Assembly: GCF_011758745.1 (NCBI RefSeq)
Contig: NZ_JAANOV010000001.1
Span: 3,968,001-4,032,000 of the forward strand
Direction of reading: 5' to 3'
DNA length: 64,000 nucleotides
Origin: Amycolatopsis granulosa
Lineage (GTDB): Bacteria; Actinomycetota; Actinomycetes; Mycobacteriales; Pseudonocardiaceae
Shown one piece after another: positions 48,094 through 55,567 of this stretch (position 1 is its first letter; every line of letters starts with the position of its first letter). Under the pieces are notes generated by a model. The model was given only the letters and a program-made list of their open reading frames with translations. It searched no databases and was not told the DNA's origin. The translations under genes were made by a program, and so were the position numbers.

Positions 48094-48927
48094 GTGGCAA
48101 CGTCCAACCTGGCGGCCGTCGACTTCGGCCAGGGTGTGTCCAACGCCTGGAGCGCGGTCGCGACCTTCGTGCCGAAGTTCGTCGCGTTCCTGGTGATTCT
48201 GGCGATCGGTTGGTTCATCGCCAAGGCGCTGAGCAAGATCGTGGAGAAGGTGCTCGAGCGGGTGGGGTTCGACCGGGTGGTCGAGCGTGGTGGTATCAAG
48301 CAGATGCTCTCGAAGAGCAAGTACGACGCGTCGGACATCATCGCCAAGCTGGTGTACTACGCGATCCTGCTGATCACCTTGCAGTTCGCCTTCGGCGTGT
48401 GGGGCCCGAACCCGGTGAGCGGGCTCCTCGCGGGCATCGTCGCATGGCTGCCGAAGGCCGCGGTCGCCATCATCATCGTGGTCATCGCCGGTGCGATCGC
48501 CCGCGCGGTGAAGGACCTGATCAGCGGTGCCCTCGGCGGCCTGTCCTACGGCAAGACGCTGGGGACGATCGCCGCGGTCTTCATCTGGGCGCTGGGTATC
48601 ATCGCCGCGCTGAACCAGATCGGTGTCGCCACGACGGTGACCACGCCGGTGCTGGTCACCGCGCTCGCGATGGTCGCCGGTGTCGTCATCGTCGGCATGG
48701 GCGGTGGTCTGGTGAAGCCGATGCAGCAGCGCTGGGAGCGCTGGCTGGGTCGCGCCGAGGAGCAGATTCCCGCGGCGAAGGCGCACGCCGACGCCTACCA
48801 GCGCGGTCGGGAGGACGCCACCCGCGCGAGCACCGCGGAGGCCCCGACCGAGGAGATGAGCCGCCCCACCGGTTCGGCGGGGTCGGACAGCGGCGCGACC
48901 GCCCGGCCACCGGAGAGCTTCCGGTAG
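48094..48927 (+). CDS. MscS-related membrane protein (TM-helix repeat, CmpX-like)
   Basis: A 277-residue membrane protein with about five helices: an N-terminal helix (FVAFLVILAIGWFIAKALS, ~30-48) and more at ~80-100, 110-135, 155-175 and 180-205. The repeats resemble the 'conserved TM helix' domain of MscS-like channels (WLPKAAVAIIIVVIAGAIAR), but the pore-lining and beta domains of MscS are absent. The C-terminus (~215-277) is a charged, disordered tail. The GTG at 48094 follows AAGGAGAG. It probably helps in membrane tension or fluidity responses, as for CmpX. Confidence 0.82.
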   Translation: MATSNLAAVDFGQGVSNAWSAVATFVPKFVAFLVILAIGWFIAKALSKIVEKVLERVGFDRVVERGGIKQMLSKSKYDASDIIAKLVYYAILLITLQFAFGVWGPNPVSGLLAGIVAWLPKAAVAIIIVVIAGAIARAVKDLISGALGGLSYGKTLGTIAAVFIWALGIIAALNQIGVATTVTTPVLVTALAMVAGVVIVGMGGGLVKPMQQRWERWLGRAEEQIPAAKAHADAYQRGREDATRASTAEAPTEEMSRPTGSAGSDSGATARPPESFR

Positions 48928-48943
48928 CCGGGGAAGCAGAGCG

Positions 48944-48975
48944 GGACGGCCGGTCCGGTGACGGGCCGGCCGTCC
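48944..48975. terminator. bidirectional terminator
   Basis: GGACGGCCGG and CCGGCCGTCC pair exactly around a 12-base loop between the converging MscS-related gene and the small DUF gene. Confidence 0.65.
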
Positions 48976-48980
48976 TCGCG

Positions 48981-49373
48981 TCAGCGGAGTTCGAGCTCGA
49001 AGCCCTTGCGGTAGCCCGGATCGTCCATCGAGCTGGCCAGCGAGCAGACCGCGAGCAGGCGGAACGTGAGCCAGTCCATCGGGCCGGTCTCGGGCCCGTG
49101 CGGCACGGTGAGCCGCCATCCGGCTTCGCGGGCCTGGTCGAGCAGGCCCCGGGCGTAGCCGGCGAGCAGCACGACACCCGCGACCGCCGTCGATCCCTCG
49201 ACCCCCGCGGCCAGGATGTCGCGCACCGCGGCCGAGTGCTGGTCGACCACCGCGGCGAGCCCGGGCGCGGCGGCCACGGCGGCGACGAGCCCCGCGGCTC
49301 CGAGCTGGCTGTGCAGAGAGTTCAACGTCCGGCGGGACGACCGTTCCGCCCAGACCGCGGCCAAACCGAACAT
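48981..49373 (-). CDS. DUF6401-like small protein
   Basis: A 130-residue protein. The recognisable segment is GAAGLVAAVAAAPGLAAVVDQHSAAVRDIL, split here as LVAAVAAAPGLAAVV and DQHSAAVRD, which resembles the actinobacterial DUF6401 family described as natural-product-associated. The rest has no clear motif, and there is no signal peptide. The ATG at 49373 has GGAGG only one base away, so the real start may be elsewhere (an in-frame ATG lies at 49403). It converges on the MscS-related gene. Function unknown. Confidence 0.6.
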   Translation of the reverse strand: MFGLAAVWAERSSRRTLNSLHSQLGAAGLVAAVAAAPGLAAVVDQHSAAVRDILAAGVEGSTAVAGVVLLAGYARGLLDQAREAGWRLTVPHGPETGPMDWLTFRLLAVCSLASSMDDPGYRKGFELELR

Positions 49374-49466
49374 GCCTCCACGGTAGCGGCCGGATTCGAT
49401 CATGGGTGCCGGGGTTGTGCGGTGAAACGCGCTGTCAGCAAGGGAACACGGGTAGTTTCGGGACGC

Positions 49467-50327
49467 GTGGGACGGGATCGGCTCGGCGGTTTCCGCTCGG
49501 CGAGCGACCGGGCGCGCTACGACGCGGTCTACGACGAGGGGCTGCGTGCCCTGCCGGAACCGGCCGCGGTGCACGACGTGCCGACCGCGTTCGGGACTGT
49601 CCGCGTGTATCGTTTCGGCGCCGGCGGGCAACCGCTGGTGCTGCTGCCCGTCCGGTGCGGCACCGTCGTCGGGTGCCGGACCGCGATTCCCTCGCTGGTC
49701 CGGCGGCATCGGGTGTACGCCGTGGATCTTCTCGGCGAGCCCGGCCGCAGCGCGCAGACCGCTCCGATCCGCGACGGCGAGGACCAGGCGCGCTGGCTGG
49801 ACGAGACGCTCGCCGGACTCGGCCTCGGTGCGGCGCACCTCTTCGGCCTCTCGACGGGCGGCTGGCTGGCGTGCAACCTGGCGGTCCGCCGTCCGGAGCG
49901 GGTCGCGTCGATGACTCTGGCCGACCCGGTCGCGACCTTCGCGCCACTGCCGCTCGGCGTGGTGCTGCGGGCCGTGCCGGCCGGTCTGCCCTACGTGTCC
50001 AGCTGGGCCCGGCCGCGGTTCCTCGCCTGGATCGCCGGGCAGGACGGCGACCCGGCCGGCTGCGTCGAAGGCCGCTTGATCAGTGCGGGCATGCAGCACT
50101 TCCGGATCGCGCTGCCCCGGCCGGTTCCCTTCACCGGCCGGCGGCTGCGGGATCTGCGGGTGCCGGCGCTGGTGATCCTCGCCGGGCGCACCGTGGTGCA
50201 CGACTGGCGGCGTGCGCTGGCCCGCGCGCGCACGCTCCCGCACGCGGCGGTCGAGCTGTGGCCGGAGACCCCGCATGGCGTGCCCGCGGACCGGGCCGCC
50301 GAGCGTTTCCTGGCCCACTGGTCCTGA
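49467..50327 (+). CDS. alpha/beta hydrolase
   Basis: A hydrolase of about 286 residues. The nucleophile elbow is LFGLSTGGWLAC (Ser at ~125), and the C-terminal His is in ETPHGVP. The usual oxyanion HG motif is replaced by LLPVRCGTV, which is unusual. The cap region is short. The GTG at 49467 fits the family's N-terminus (GFRSASDRARYDAVYDEGL); a GTG at 49422 would add 15 residues. It probably acts on an ester or amide of unknown identity. It is followed by a gene on the opposite strand. Confidence 0.85.
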   Translation: MGRDRLGGFRSASDRARYDAVYDEGLRALPEPAAVHDVPTAFGTVRVYRFGAGGQPLVLLPVRCGTVVGCRTAIPSLVRRHRVYAVDLLGEPGRSAQTAPIRDGEDQARWLDETLAGLGLGAAHLFGLSTGGWLACNLAVRRPERVASMTLADPVATFAPLPLGVVLRAVPAGLPYVSSWARPRFLAWIAGQDGDPAGCVEGRLISAGMQHFRIALPRPVPFTGRRLRDLRVPALVILAGRTVVHDWRRALARARTLPHAAVELWPETPHGVPADRAAERFLAHWS

Positions 50328-50355
50328 ACGGTCCGGTGTGGACTGTCACGCACCG

Positions 50356-50709
50356 TCACCGCGATCGGCCGGGTGGGCGCGGCTCCTCCAGCAGCATCGC
50401 GCGCAGCAGATCGCGTGCCTGCCGCCGGATCTGCACCGAGTCGCCGTGACCGCCGATCGTCCACAGCAGCTCGGCCAGCGCGCATCCGGCGGTCTTCTGC
50501 AGCGCCCCGAAGTACTGCGCGAAATGCTGTGCCCACCGGCCGTGCAAGGTCACCAGCAGCTCGTCGCCGAACTGGTTGCGCAGCACGATCTCCTCACCCT
50601 CGCGCGCCTGGGTCCAGAACGGCAGCGCACCCGCCAGCGAGCGCCATTGGTCCGCCAGCTCGGCGATCCGTTTCCGCTCCAGTCGGTCTTCCTCGTCCTG
50701 CCGGTTCAT
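50356..50709 (-). CDS. hypothetical helical protein
   Basis: A 117-residue protein I do not recognise. It is mostly helical and charged (DRLERKRIAELADQWRSLAG, GRWAQHFAQYFGALQKTAG), with no signal peptide or membrane helix. The ATG at 50709 follows GAGGAG seven bases upstream, a good start. It converges on the hydrolase gene and is 47 bases from the start of nothing else on its side. It may be a small regulatory or structural protein. Confidence 0.7.
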   Translation of the reverse strand: MNRQDEEDRLERKRIAELADQWRSLAGALPFWTQAREGEEIVLRNQFGDELLVTLHGRWAQHFAQYFGALQKTAGCALAELLWTIGGHGDSVQIRRQARDLLRAMLLEEPRPPGRSR

Positions 50710-50799
50710 CGCGCACTCCTCACCCTCCGTGCACGACGCTAGAACAGGTGTTCGATGATCACAAGGCGTCGGTGGGCGCGGTCTCAGCGGCGCGCGCCG

Positions 50800-52431
50800 T
50801 CACCCGCTCCGCAGTGCGCGGCGCAGCAGCTTGCCCGACACCGTCTTCGGCAGCTCCGCCAGGAACTCCACCTGCCGCGGATACTTGTAGGCCGCCAGCC
50901 GGGCGCGGCAGAACGCGATCAGCTCGTCGGCCCCCACCGAATGTCCGGGCCGCAGGCTGACGAACGCCTTCACCGTTTCGCCGCGGTACTCGTCGGGCAC
51001 GCCGACCACCGCGGCTTCCCGCACGGCCTCGTGTTCGTACAGCACGTCCTCGACCTCACGGGGCCACACCTTGTACCCGCCCGCGTTGATCTGGTCCTTC
51101 TTGCGGTCCACCACGTAGAACCAGCCCTGCTCGTCCATGTACCCGACGTCACCGGTGTGCAACCGGCCGCCGGGAAGAGCTTTCTCCGTCTCCGCCGGCT
51201 TTCCCCAGTACCCGGCCACCACCTGCGGCCCCGACGTCACCAGCTCGCCCACCTCGCCGGCCGGCACGTCGTGACCGCCGTCGTCGACCACGCGGACCAC
51301 CGTGTCGTACACCGGCACCCCGACCGACAACGCGCCCGAGGCCGGGTCCACCGGGGCGACCGACCCGAACGGCACGGCGTGGGACGGCGAGGTCGTCTCG
51401 GTCAGGCCGTAGCAGTTGTGGATGTAGGTGCCGAACATCGCCTGGAACGCCGTGACCGTGCTGGGCGGGATCGGCGCCCCGCCGGAGTAGATCTTCGTCA
51501 GGCTCGCCAGCGCCTCCCGGTCGGCGCCGGGCGCGTTCATCAATGCGATGAACACCGTGATCGACCCGATGGTGAACGTGGCACCCTCGGCCCGCACCGT
51601 GCGCAGGGTCTCGGCCGCGTCGAACCGGTGCATCAGCACCAGCGGCGCGCCGGTCAGCAGGGCGACCGCGACGTGCGCGATCAGCCCGGTGATGTGGAAC
51701 AACGGCGCGACGCCGAGGATGACGTCGCCGCTGCCGATGCCCACCCAGTCCCGGTAGGTCTGGGCGTTGAAGACGACGTTGCGGTGCGTGGACATCGCGC
51801 CCTTCGGCGGTCCCGTCGTCCCGGACGTGTAGGTGAGGAACGCGATGTCGTCCGGTCCGAGCGTCACCTCCGGCGGCGCCACCCCGCGGAACCGCGTGAG
51901 CATCCCGGCCAGATCGACGGTGCCCGGGCAGTCCACCGGATCGGCGGGGGCCGCCCGGTACTCCGATTCGGACGTCGTCAGGACCGTCCGCACCGCCGTC
52001 CCGGGCACGACCTTCGCGGCCACCTCGTGCCACAGCGAGTGGAGGGTGACCAGCACGGTCGCGCCGCAGTCGGTGAGCACCTGGCCCAGTTCGCGTTCCC
52101 GGTTCATCGGGTTGACCGGCACCGCGATCCCGCCCGCCTTCCACGTGCCGACCTGGGCGATCACGAACTGCGGCACGTTCTGCACGTAGATCGCGACCCG
52201 CTCGCCCGGGCCGAACCCGGCGCCGGTGATCCCGGCGGCGAACGCGTCGGTGAGGTCGTCCAGCTCGCGCAGGGTGATCCGGCCGCCGAAGTAGCGGAGG
52301 ATCGCACCGTCGGGATCGCGCGCGACCGACGCCCGGAACATGGCCAGCGCGCTGTCGTGCTCGACGGTGATCCCCGCCGGCTGCCCCGGCGCGTAGCGCG
52401 CCAGCCACGGCCGGTCGTCGTAGACGCTCAT
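50800..52431 (-). CDS. long-chain-fatty-acid-CoA ligase (FadD-like)
   Basis: A 543-residue AMP-binding acyl-CoA ligase, the third in the window. It has LTYTSGTTGPPKGAM, the aliphatic NRERELGQV, CYGLTETTSPSH, VVDRKKDQINAGGYKVWP and a catalytic Lys in TVSGKLLRR at the end. It activates fatty acids for beta-oxidation or lipid synthesis. The ATG at 52431 is preferred over the GTG immediately before it. Only 42 bases separate its start from the stop of the His-rich membrane protein gene on the same strand, so they could be cotranscribed. Confidence 0.9.
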   Translation of the reverse strand: MSVYDDRPWLARYAPGQPAGITVEHDSALAMFRASVARDPDGAILRYFGGRITLRELDDLTDAFAAGITGAGFGPGERVAIYVQNVPQFVIAQVGTWKAGGIAVPVNPMNRERELGQVLTDCGATVLVTLHSLWHEVAAKVVPGTAVRTVLTTSESEYRAAPADPVDCPGTVDLAGMLTRFRGVAPPEVTLGPDDIAFLTYTSGTTGPPKGAMSTHRNVVFNAQTYRDWVGIGSGDVILGVAPLFHITGLIAHVAVALLTGAPLVLMHRFDAAETLRTVRAEGATFTIGSITVFIALMNAPGADREALASLTKIYSGGAPIPPSTVTAFQAMFGTYIHNCYGLTETTSPSHAVPFGSVAPVDPASGALSVGVPVYDTVVRVVDDGGHDVPAGEVGELVTSGPQVVAGYWGKPAETEKALPGGRLHTGDVGYMDEQGWFYVVDRKKDQINAGGYKVWPREVEDVLYEHEAVREAAVVGVPDEYRGETVKAFVSLRPGHSVGADELIAFCRARLAAYKYPRQVEFLAELPKTVSGKLLRRALRSG

Positions 52432-52473
52432 CACCGGCGATGATCCGCTCCCGCGGCCGGGAGCGTCAACACG

Positions 52474-53478
52474 TCAGCGGTGGCGGCGGTCGCCGCGGTC
52501 GTGATGGTCGTAGCCGTGCCCGTAGCCGTGTTCGAAGTAGCGCTCGTAGGCGCTCCAGTCGCGTGGGATGTCGTACTGCGGCAGGCTGAACTGCGGCGTC
52601 GGCTGCTGCCGGGCCTGCTTGGGCGCCTGCCGGCCGGCCGTTTTCTTCGTGGTGTTCGCCGGCGCGGCCGCCTTCGGTGCCGCCGTTCGCGGAGCGGCCT
52701 GCTTGGTCGCGGCGATCGGCAGGATGCCGCTGAACTGGCCCTGGGGTGGCATGGACTCCACCTGTCCGCCGCCGTTGGGGGCGGCCGGTTCCGGTGGCGC
52801 GGCGTGGCCACCGGCGAGGCTGACCGGCTCCGGCGTGCCGCCGTGGCCGGTGATCCACCCGCCGACGAGCATCGCCCCGGCGAGGGTGAGCCCGGCGCCC
52901 GCGGTCGCGAGGAGCAACGGGCGGTTCCGCCGTTCCTTCACGGGCTGCGCCTCGGCGTCCTCATCGACCGGCACGACCAACGGCTCGCTCGGCTCGCCCG
53001 GTTCCTGGCGGGGGATGCACGCCTCGAACACGATGGTCCCGGCCGCCCCGACGGCCGCCGCGGGCTCCGGAACAGGCAGAGCCGGCGGTGGCGGCGGGGC
53101 GACCGGGGTGGTCGCGAGCGCCGCGGGGGTCTTCTCGCCGGACATCGTGCCGGGTGCGGTGGTCCGTCCCGCGCGGCTGCCCTCGTCGGCACCCCGGAGG
53201 GTGGCGCCGACCGTGCCGGCGGAGCCGAACGAGCCGGTGCCGAACACCCGCATGCCGGTGGTGCTCGCGACCGGAGGCCGCTCCAGCCGGCGCGGGGATT
53301 TCGAGTCGAGCACCGAGATCGCGGCAACCATGGTCGGCATGGTCGTCTCGACGGGGGAGGGCTCGGGGACTCGCGTATGGCCGTGACTCCGCTGAACCGG
53401 ACGATCACTGCGTGCGAGCAGTTCGGCGACGGTCGTCGCCCCGCTTCCGGTTCCCAGACTGTGGGCACCCGTCGACAC
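52474..53478 (-). CDS. membrane protein with P/A-rich exterior and His-rich tail
   Basis: A 334-residue protein. The GTG at 53478 has GAGGAAGG eight bases upstream. The cytoplasmic N-terminal ~205 residues are low-complexity (TVAELLARSDRPV at residues ~15-27, many Pro/Ala/Thr). One membrane helix follows (LLLATAGAGLTLAGAMLVGG, ~210-229). The exterior is Pro/Ala/Lys-rich and ends in a His/Tyr/Gly/Asp-rich tail (YFEHGYGHGYDHHDRGD), which could bind metal. No known family fits. The TVAELLAR motif recalls SVAELLER in the protein at 23889. It is divergent from the ChaA-type exchanger, which is suggestive but not proof of a metal-related role. Confidence 0.65.
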   Translation of the reverse strand: MSTGAHSLGTGSGATTVAELLARSDRPVQRSHGHTRVPEPSPVETTMPTMVAAISVLDSKSPRRLERPPVASTTGMRVFGTGSFGSAGTVGATLRGADEGSRAGRTTAPGTMSGEKTPAALATTPVAPPPPPALPVPEPAAAVGAAGTIVFEACIPRQEPGEPSEPLVVPVDEDAEAQPVKERRNRPLLLATAGAGLTLAGAMLVGGWITGHGGTPEPVSLAGGHAAPPEPAAPNGGGQVESMPPQGQFSGILPIAATKQAAPRTAAPKAAAPANTTKKTAGRQAPKQARQQPTPQFSLPQYDIPRDWSAYERYFEHGYGHGYDHHDRGDRRHR

Positions 53479-53606
53479 AGGGCTTACCTTCCTCGTTACT
53501 TGTCGCTCGATCGCGTGAAAACATCCACCCAGGGGTGACAGGGCACCACAGTCCGCCGTCGCGCGCAAGTCCGGCCCCGCCGCGATCGCTGTGGCAGGGT
53601 GGGCCC

Positions 53607-54692
53607 GTGGGCGCCCGCATTCGATCTCTGCTGACCGACTGGACCGTCCTGGGCCCGTCGGTGGCCGTCGTCGCCCTGCTGCTCAGCTGGAACCGGGCAC
53701 TGCCGTTGCTGCTCGTCATCGTGGTCGCGCTCTGCCTGGCCGCGGCCGTCCTGGCGGCGGTGCACCACGCGGAGGTCGTGGCCCACCGGGTCGGTGAACC
53801 GTTCGGGTCGCTCGTGCTGGCCGTCGCCGTCACGGTGATCGAAGTCGCGTTGATCGTCACCCTGATGGCCGATGGCGGGGCGAAGGGTGCCACCCTGGCG
53901 CGGGACACCGTGTTCGCCGCGGTGATGATCACCTGCAACGGCATCCTCGGACTGTCGCTGCTGATCGGCGCGCTGCGGCACCGGGTCGCGGTGTTCAACG
54001 CCGAAGGCGCCGGGGCCGCACTGGCGACGGTCGCGACGCTGGCCACGCTGAGCCTGGTCCTGCCGACCTTCACGACCAGCCGTCCCGGTCCGGAGTTCTC
54101 GCCCGCGCAACTGGCCTTCGCCGGCGTGGCCTCGCTCGTGTTGTACGGCCTGTTCGTCGCCATGCAGACCTACCGCCACCGCGACTACTTCCTCCCCGTC
54201 AAGCAGGGCGCCGATGAGCACGCCGACCCGCCCGCCCCGGGCGCGGCCTGGTTCAGCCTGGTCTTCCTGCTGATCGCGCTCGTGGCGGTGGTCGGTGACG
54301 CGAAGGTCGTGTCCCCGGCGATCGAAAAGGGCGTCGACGACGCCGGCCTGCCGCACGCGGTGGTGGGTGTGGTGATCGCTCTGCTCGTCCTGCTGCCGGA
54401 AACCCTCGCCGCGGTGCGGGCCGCCAACCGCGACCGGATCCAGACCAGCCTCAACCTGGCGCTCGGCTCGGCGATGGCCAGCATCGGCCTGACCATCCCG
54501 GTGATCGCCCTCGCCTCGATCTGGCTCCCCGGCCCGCTGGTGCTCGGGCTCGGCAGCACCCACCTGGTGCTGCTCGCGCTCACCGTGGTGACCGGCGTGC
54601 TGACCGTGGTGCCCGGCCGTGCCACCCCCCTGCAGGGCGGCGTCCACCTCGCCCTGCTCGCGAGCTTCATCTTCCTGGCCGTCAACCCCTGA
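53607..54692 (+). CDS. chaA: Ca2+/H+ (or Na+/H+) antiporter, ChaA type
   Basis: A 361-residue membrane protein with about 11 helices. The two acidic repeat motifs typical of CaCA exchangers are present: GEPFGSLVLAVAVTVIEVAL (residues ~60-79) and VLLPETLAAVRAANRDRIQT (~255-274). The GTG at 53607 opens the frame at the usual N-terminus; upstream codons are antisense to the His-rich membrane protein. ChaA exports sodium, potassium or calcium in exchange for protons under alkaline or salt stress. It is transcribed divergently from the His-rich gene across 128 bases. Confidence 0.92.
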   Translation: MGARIRSLLTDWTVLGPSVAVVALLLSWNRALPLLLVIVVALCLAAAVLAAVHHAEVVAHRVGEPFGSLVLAVAVTVIEVALIVTLMADGGAKGATLARDTVFAAVMITCNGILGLSLLIGALRHRVAVFNAEGAGAALATVATLATLSLVLPTFTTSRPGPEFSPAQLAFAGVASLVLYGLFVAMQTYRHRDYFLPVKQGADEHADPPAPGAAWFSLVFLLIALVAVVGDAKVVSPAIEKGVDDAGLPHAVVGVVIALLVLLPETLAAVRAANRDRIQTSLNLALGSAMASIGLTIPVIALASIWLPGPLVLGLGSTHLVLLALTVVTGVLTVVPGRATPLQGGVHLALLASFIFLAVNP

Positions 54693-54821
54693 CGGCGCCT
54701 CCACGCCACCGAAGGCCACCAGTACCCCTCCCGTAGGAGGCCACATGTGTCCAGGTCAGGCCGGTCGCCCTGAGCGATCGTGCGCCCGGGAACGGTGCAC
54801 CGGGCAGGCCAGGATGCTGGT

Positions 54822-55280
54822 GTGAAAAAACTCGTGCTGTCCTTGTTGGTGCCGGTTCTCGCGGCCATGACGATGATCGTGGGCGGCGGTACCGCGAGCG
54901 CCGCCTCCAACCCCTATACCGCGGCCGGTGCGTGCGCCCATGACTTCGGTGGGAGCTGGCAGCAGGCTTCGACCCGCGGTCGCTACGCCATCAACAGCTG
55001 GAAAGGCCACGCGGCTGACGTCTACCTGATGTACAACGCGGCCACCGGGTACAACTGCGTCGTCACCATCAAGCGCCTGAACGTCGGTACGGCGACCAGA
55101 ACCGGTGCTCATCTCGAGGTCCAAGGTGGAGCGACGAAGGGCCAGTGGGGGGACTACAAGTACTACTCGGCGGTCCAGGCCTTCGCGCGGGACCGGTGTA
55201 TCCGGTTCTTCGGTAGCGTCTGGGTGAACCCGGAGACGGACAGCGCGGGCCCCTCCGACACCTGGGGCAATTGCCACTGA
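54822..55280 (+). CDS. SapA-like (spore-associated) secreted protein
   Basis: A 152-residue exported protein resembling Streptomyces spore-associated protein A. A signal peptide (KKLVLSLLVPVLAAMTMIVG, cleavage after ASA) is followed by NPYTAAGACAHDFGG, YLMYNAATGYNCVVTIKRL and LEVQGGATKGQWGDYKYYSA. Cysteine pairs (GAC, YNC, DRC, GNC) match the SapA pattern. The GTG at 54822 has an AGGA eight bases upstream. Amycolatopsis-like organisms make few or no true aerial spores, so this protein is probably a general secreted protein rather than a spore coat protein. It is not part of an obvious operon. Confidence 0.82.
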   Translation: MKKLVLSLLVPVLAAMTMIVGGGTASAASNPYTAAGACAHDFGGSWQQASTRGRYAINSWKGHAADVYLMYNAATGYNCVVTIKRLNVGTATRTGAHLEVQGGATKGQWGDYKYYSAVQAFARDRCIRFFGSVWVNPETDSAGPSDTWGNCH

Positions 55281-55336
55281 CCGCGGCGCAGCTTGCCCGG
55301 CTGTGGTTAAAAGATCACGTGAACTATCGAATTGAT

Positions 55337-55567
55337 GTGAAACGTCTGGCCGCGGCGGGGACGGTCCTCGCGGCTTCGCTCGGGATCGTGCTCGCGAGCG
55401 CGGGCACGGCCGCCGCCCAGGAGCCGGACGGCAAGTACGCGACGAAGGCCAGGTGCGAGGCGGTCGGGAAACCGCAGGTCACCGTCGGTGGCGCGCGGGG
55501 CTACGAGTGCTTGTACCACGCGTCGAGCCCAGCCTCCCAGCGGTGGTGGCTCTACGTCATCGGCTGA
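55337..55567 (+). CDS. small secreted Cys-containing protein
   Basis: A 76-residue exported protein. The GTG at 55337 gives KRLAAAGTVLAASLGIVL as signal peptide with AAAQ at the cleavage site. The mature part has two Cys (ARCEAVG, GYECLYH), likely a disulfide, and ends QRWWLYVIG. Short secreted proteins with this layout are common in actinobacteria but unassigned. No Shine-Dalgarno sequence precedes the start; the upstream 40 bases are AT-rich. A GTG at 55319 is an alternative. It converges on the LuxR-type regulator gene with a 16-base overlap of the ends. Confidence 0.65.
   Translation: MKRLAAAGTVLAASLGIVLASAGTAAAQEPDGKYATKARCEAVGKPQVTVGGARGYECLYHASSPASQRWWLYVIG

Noticed and set aside
54726-54739. 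CCTCC-CGTA-GGAGG hairpin after the ChaA-type gene
   Set aside because: The stem is only five pairs long; it was judged too weak to list as a terminator.
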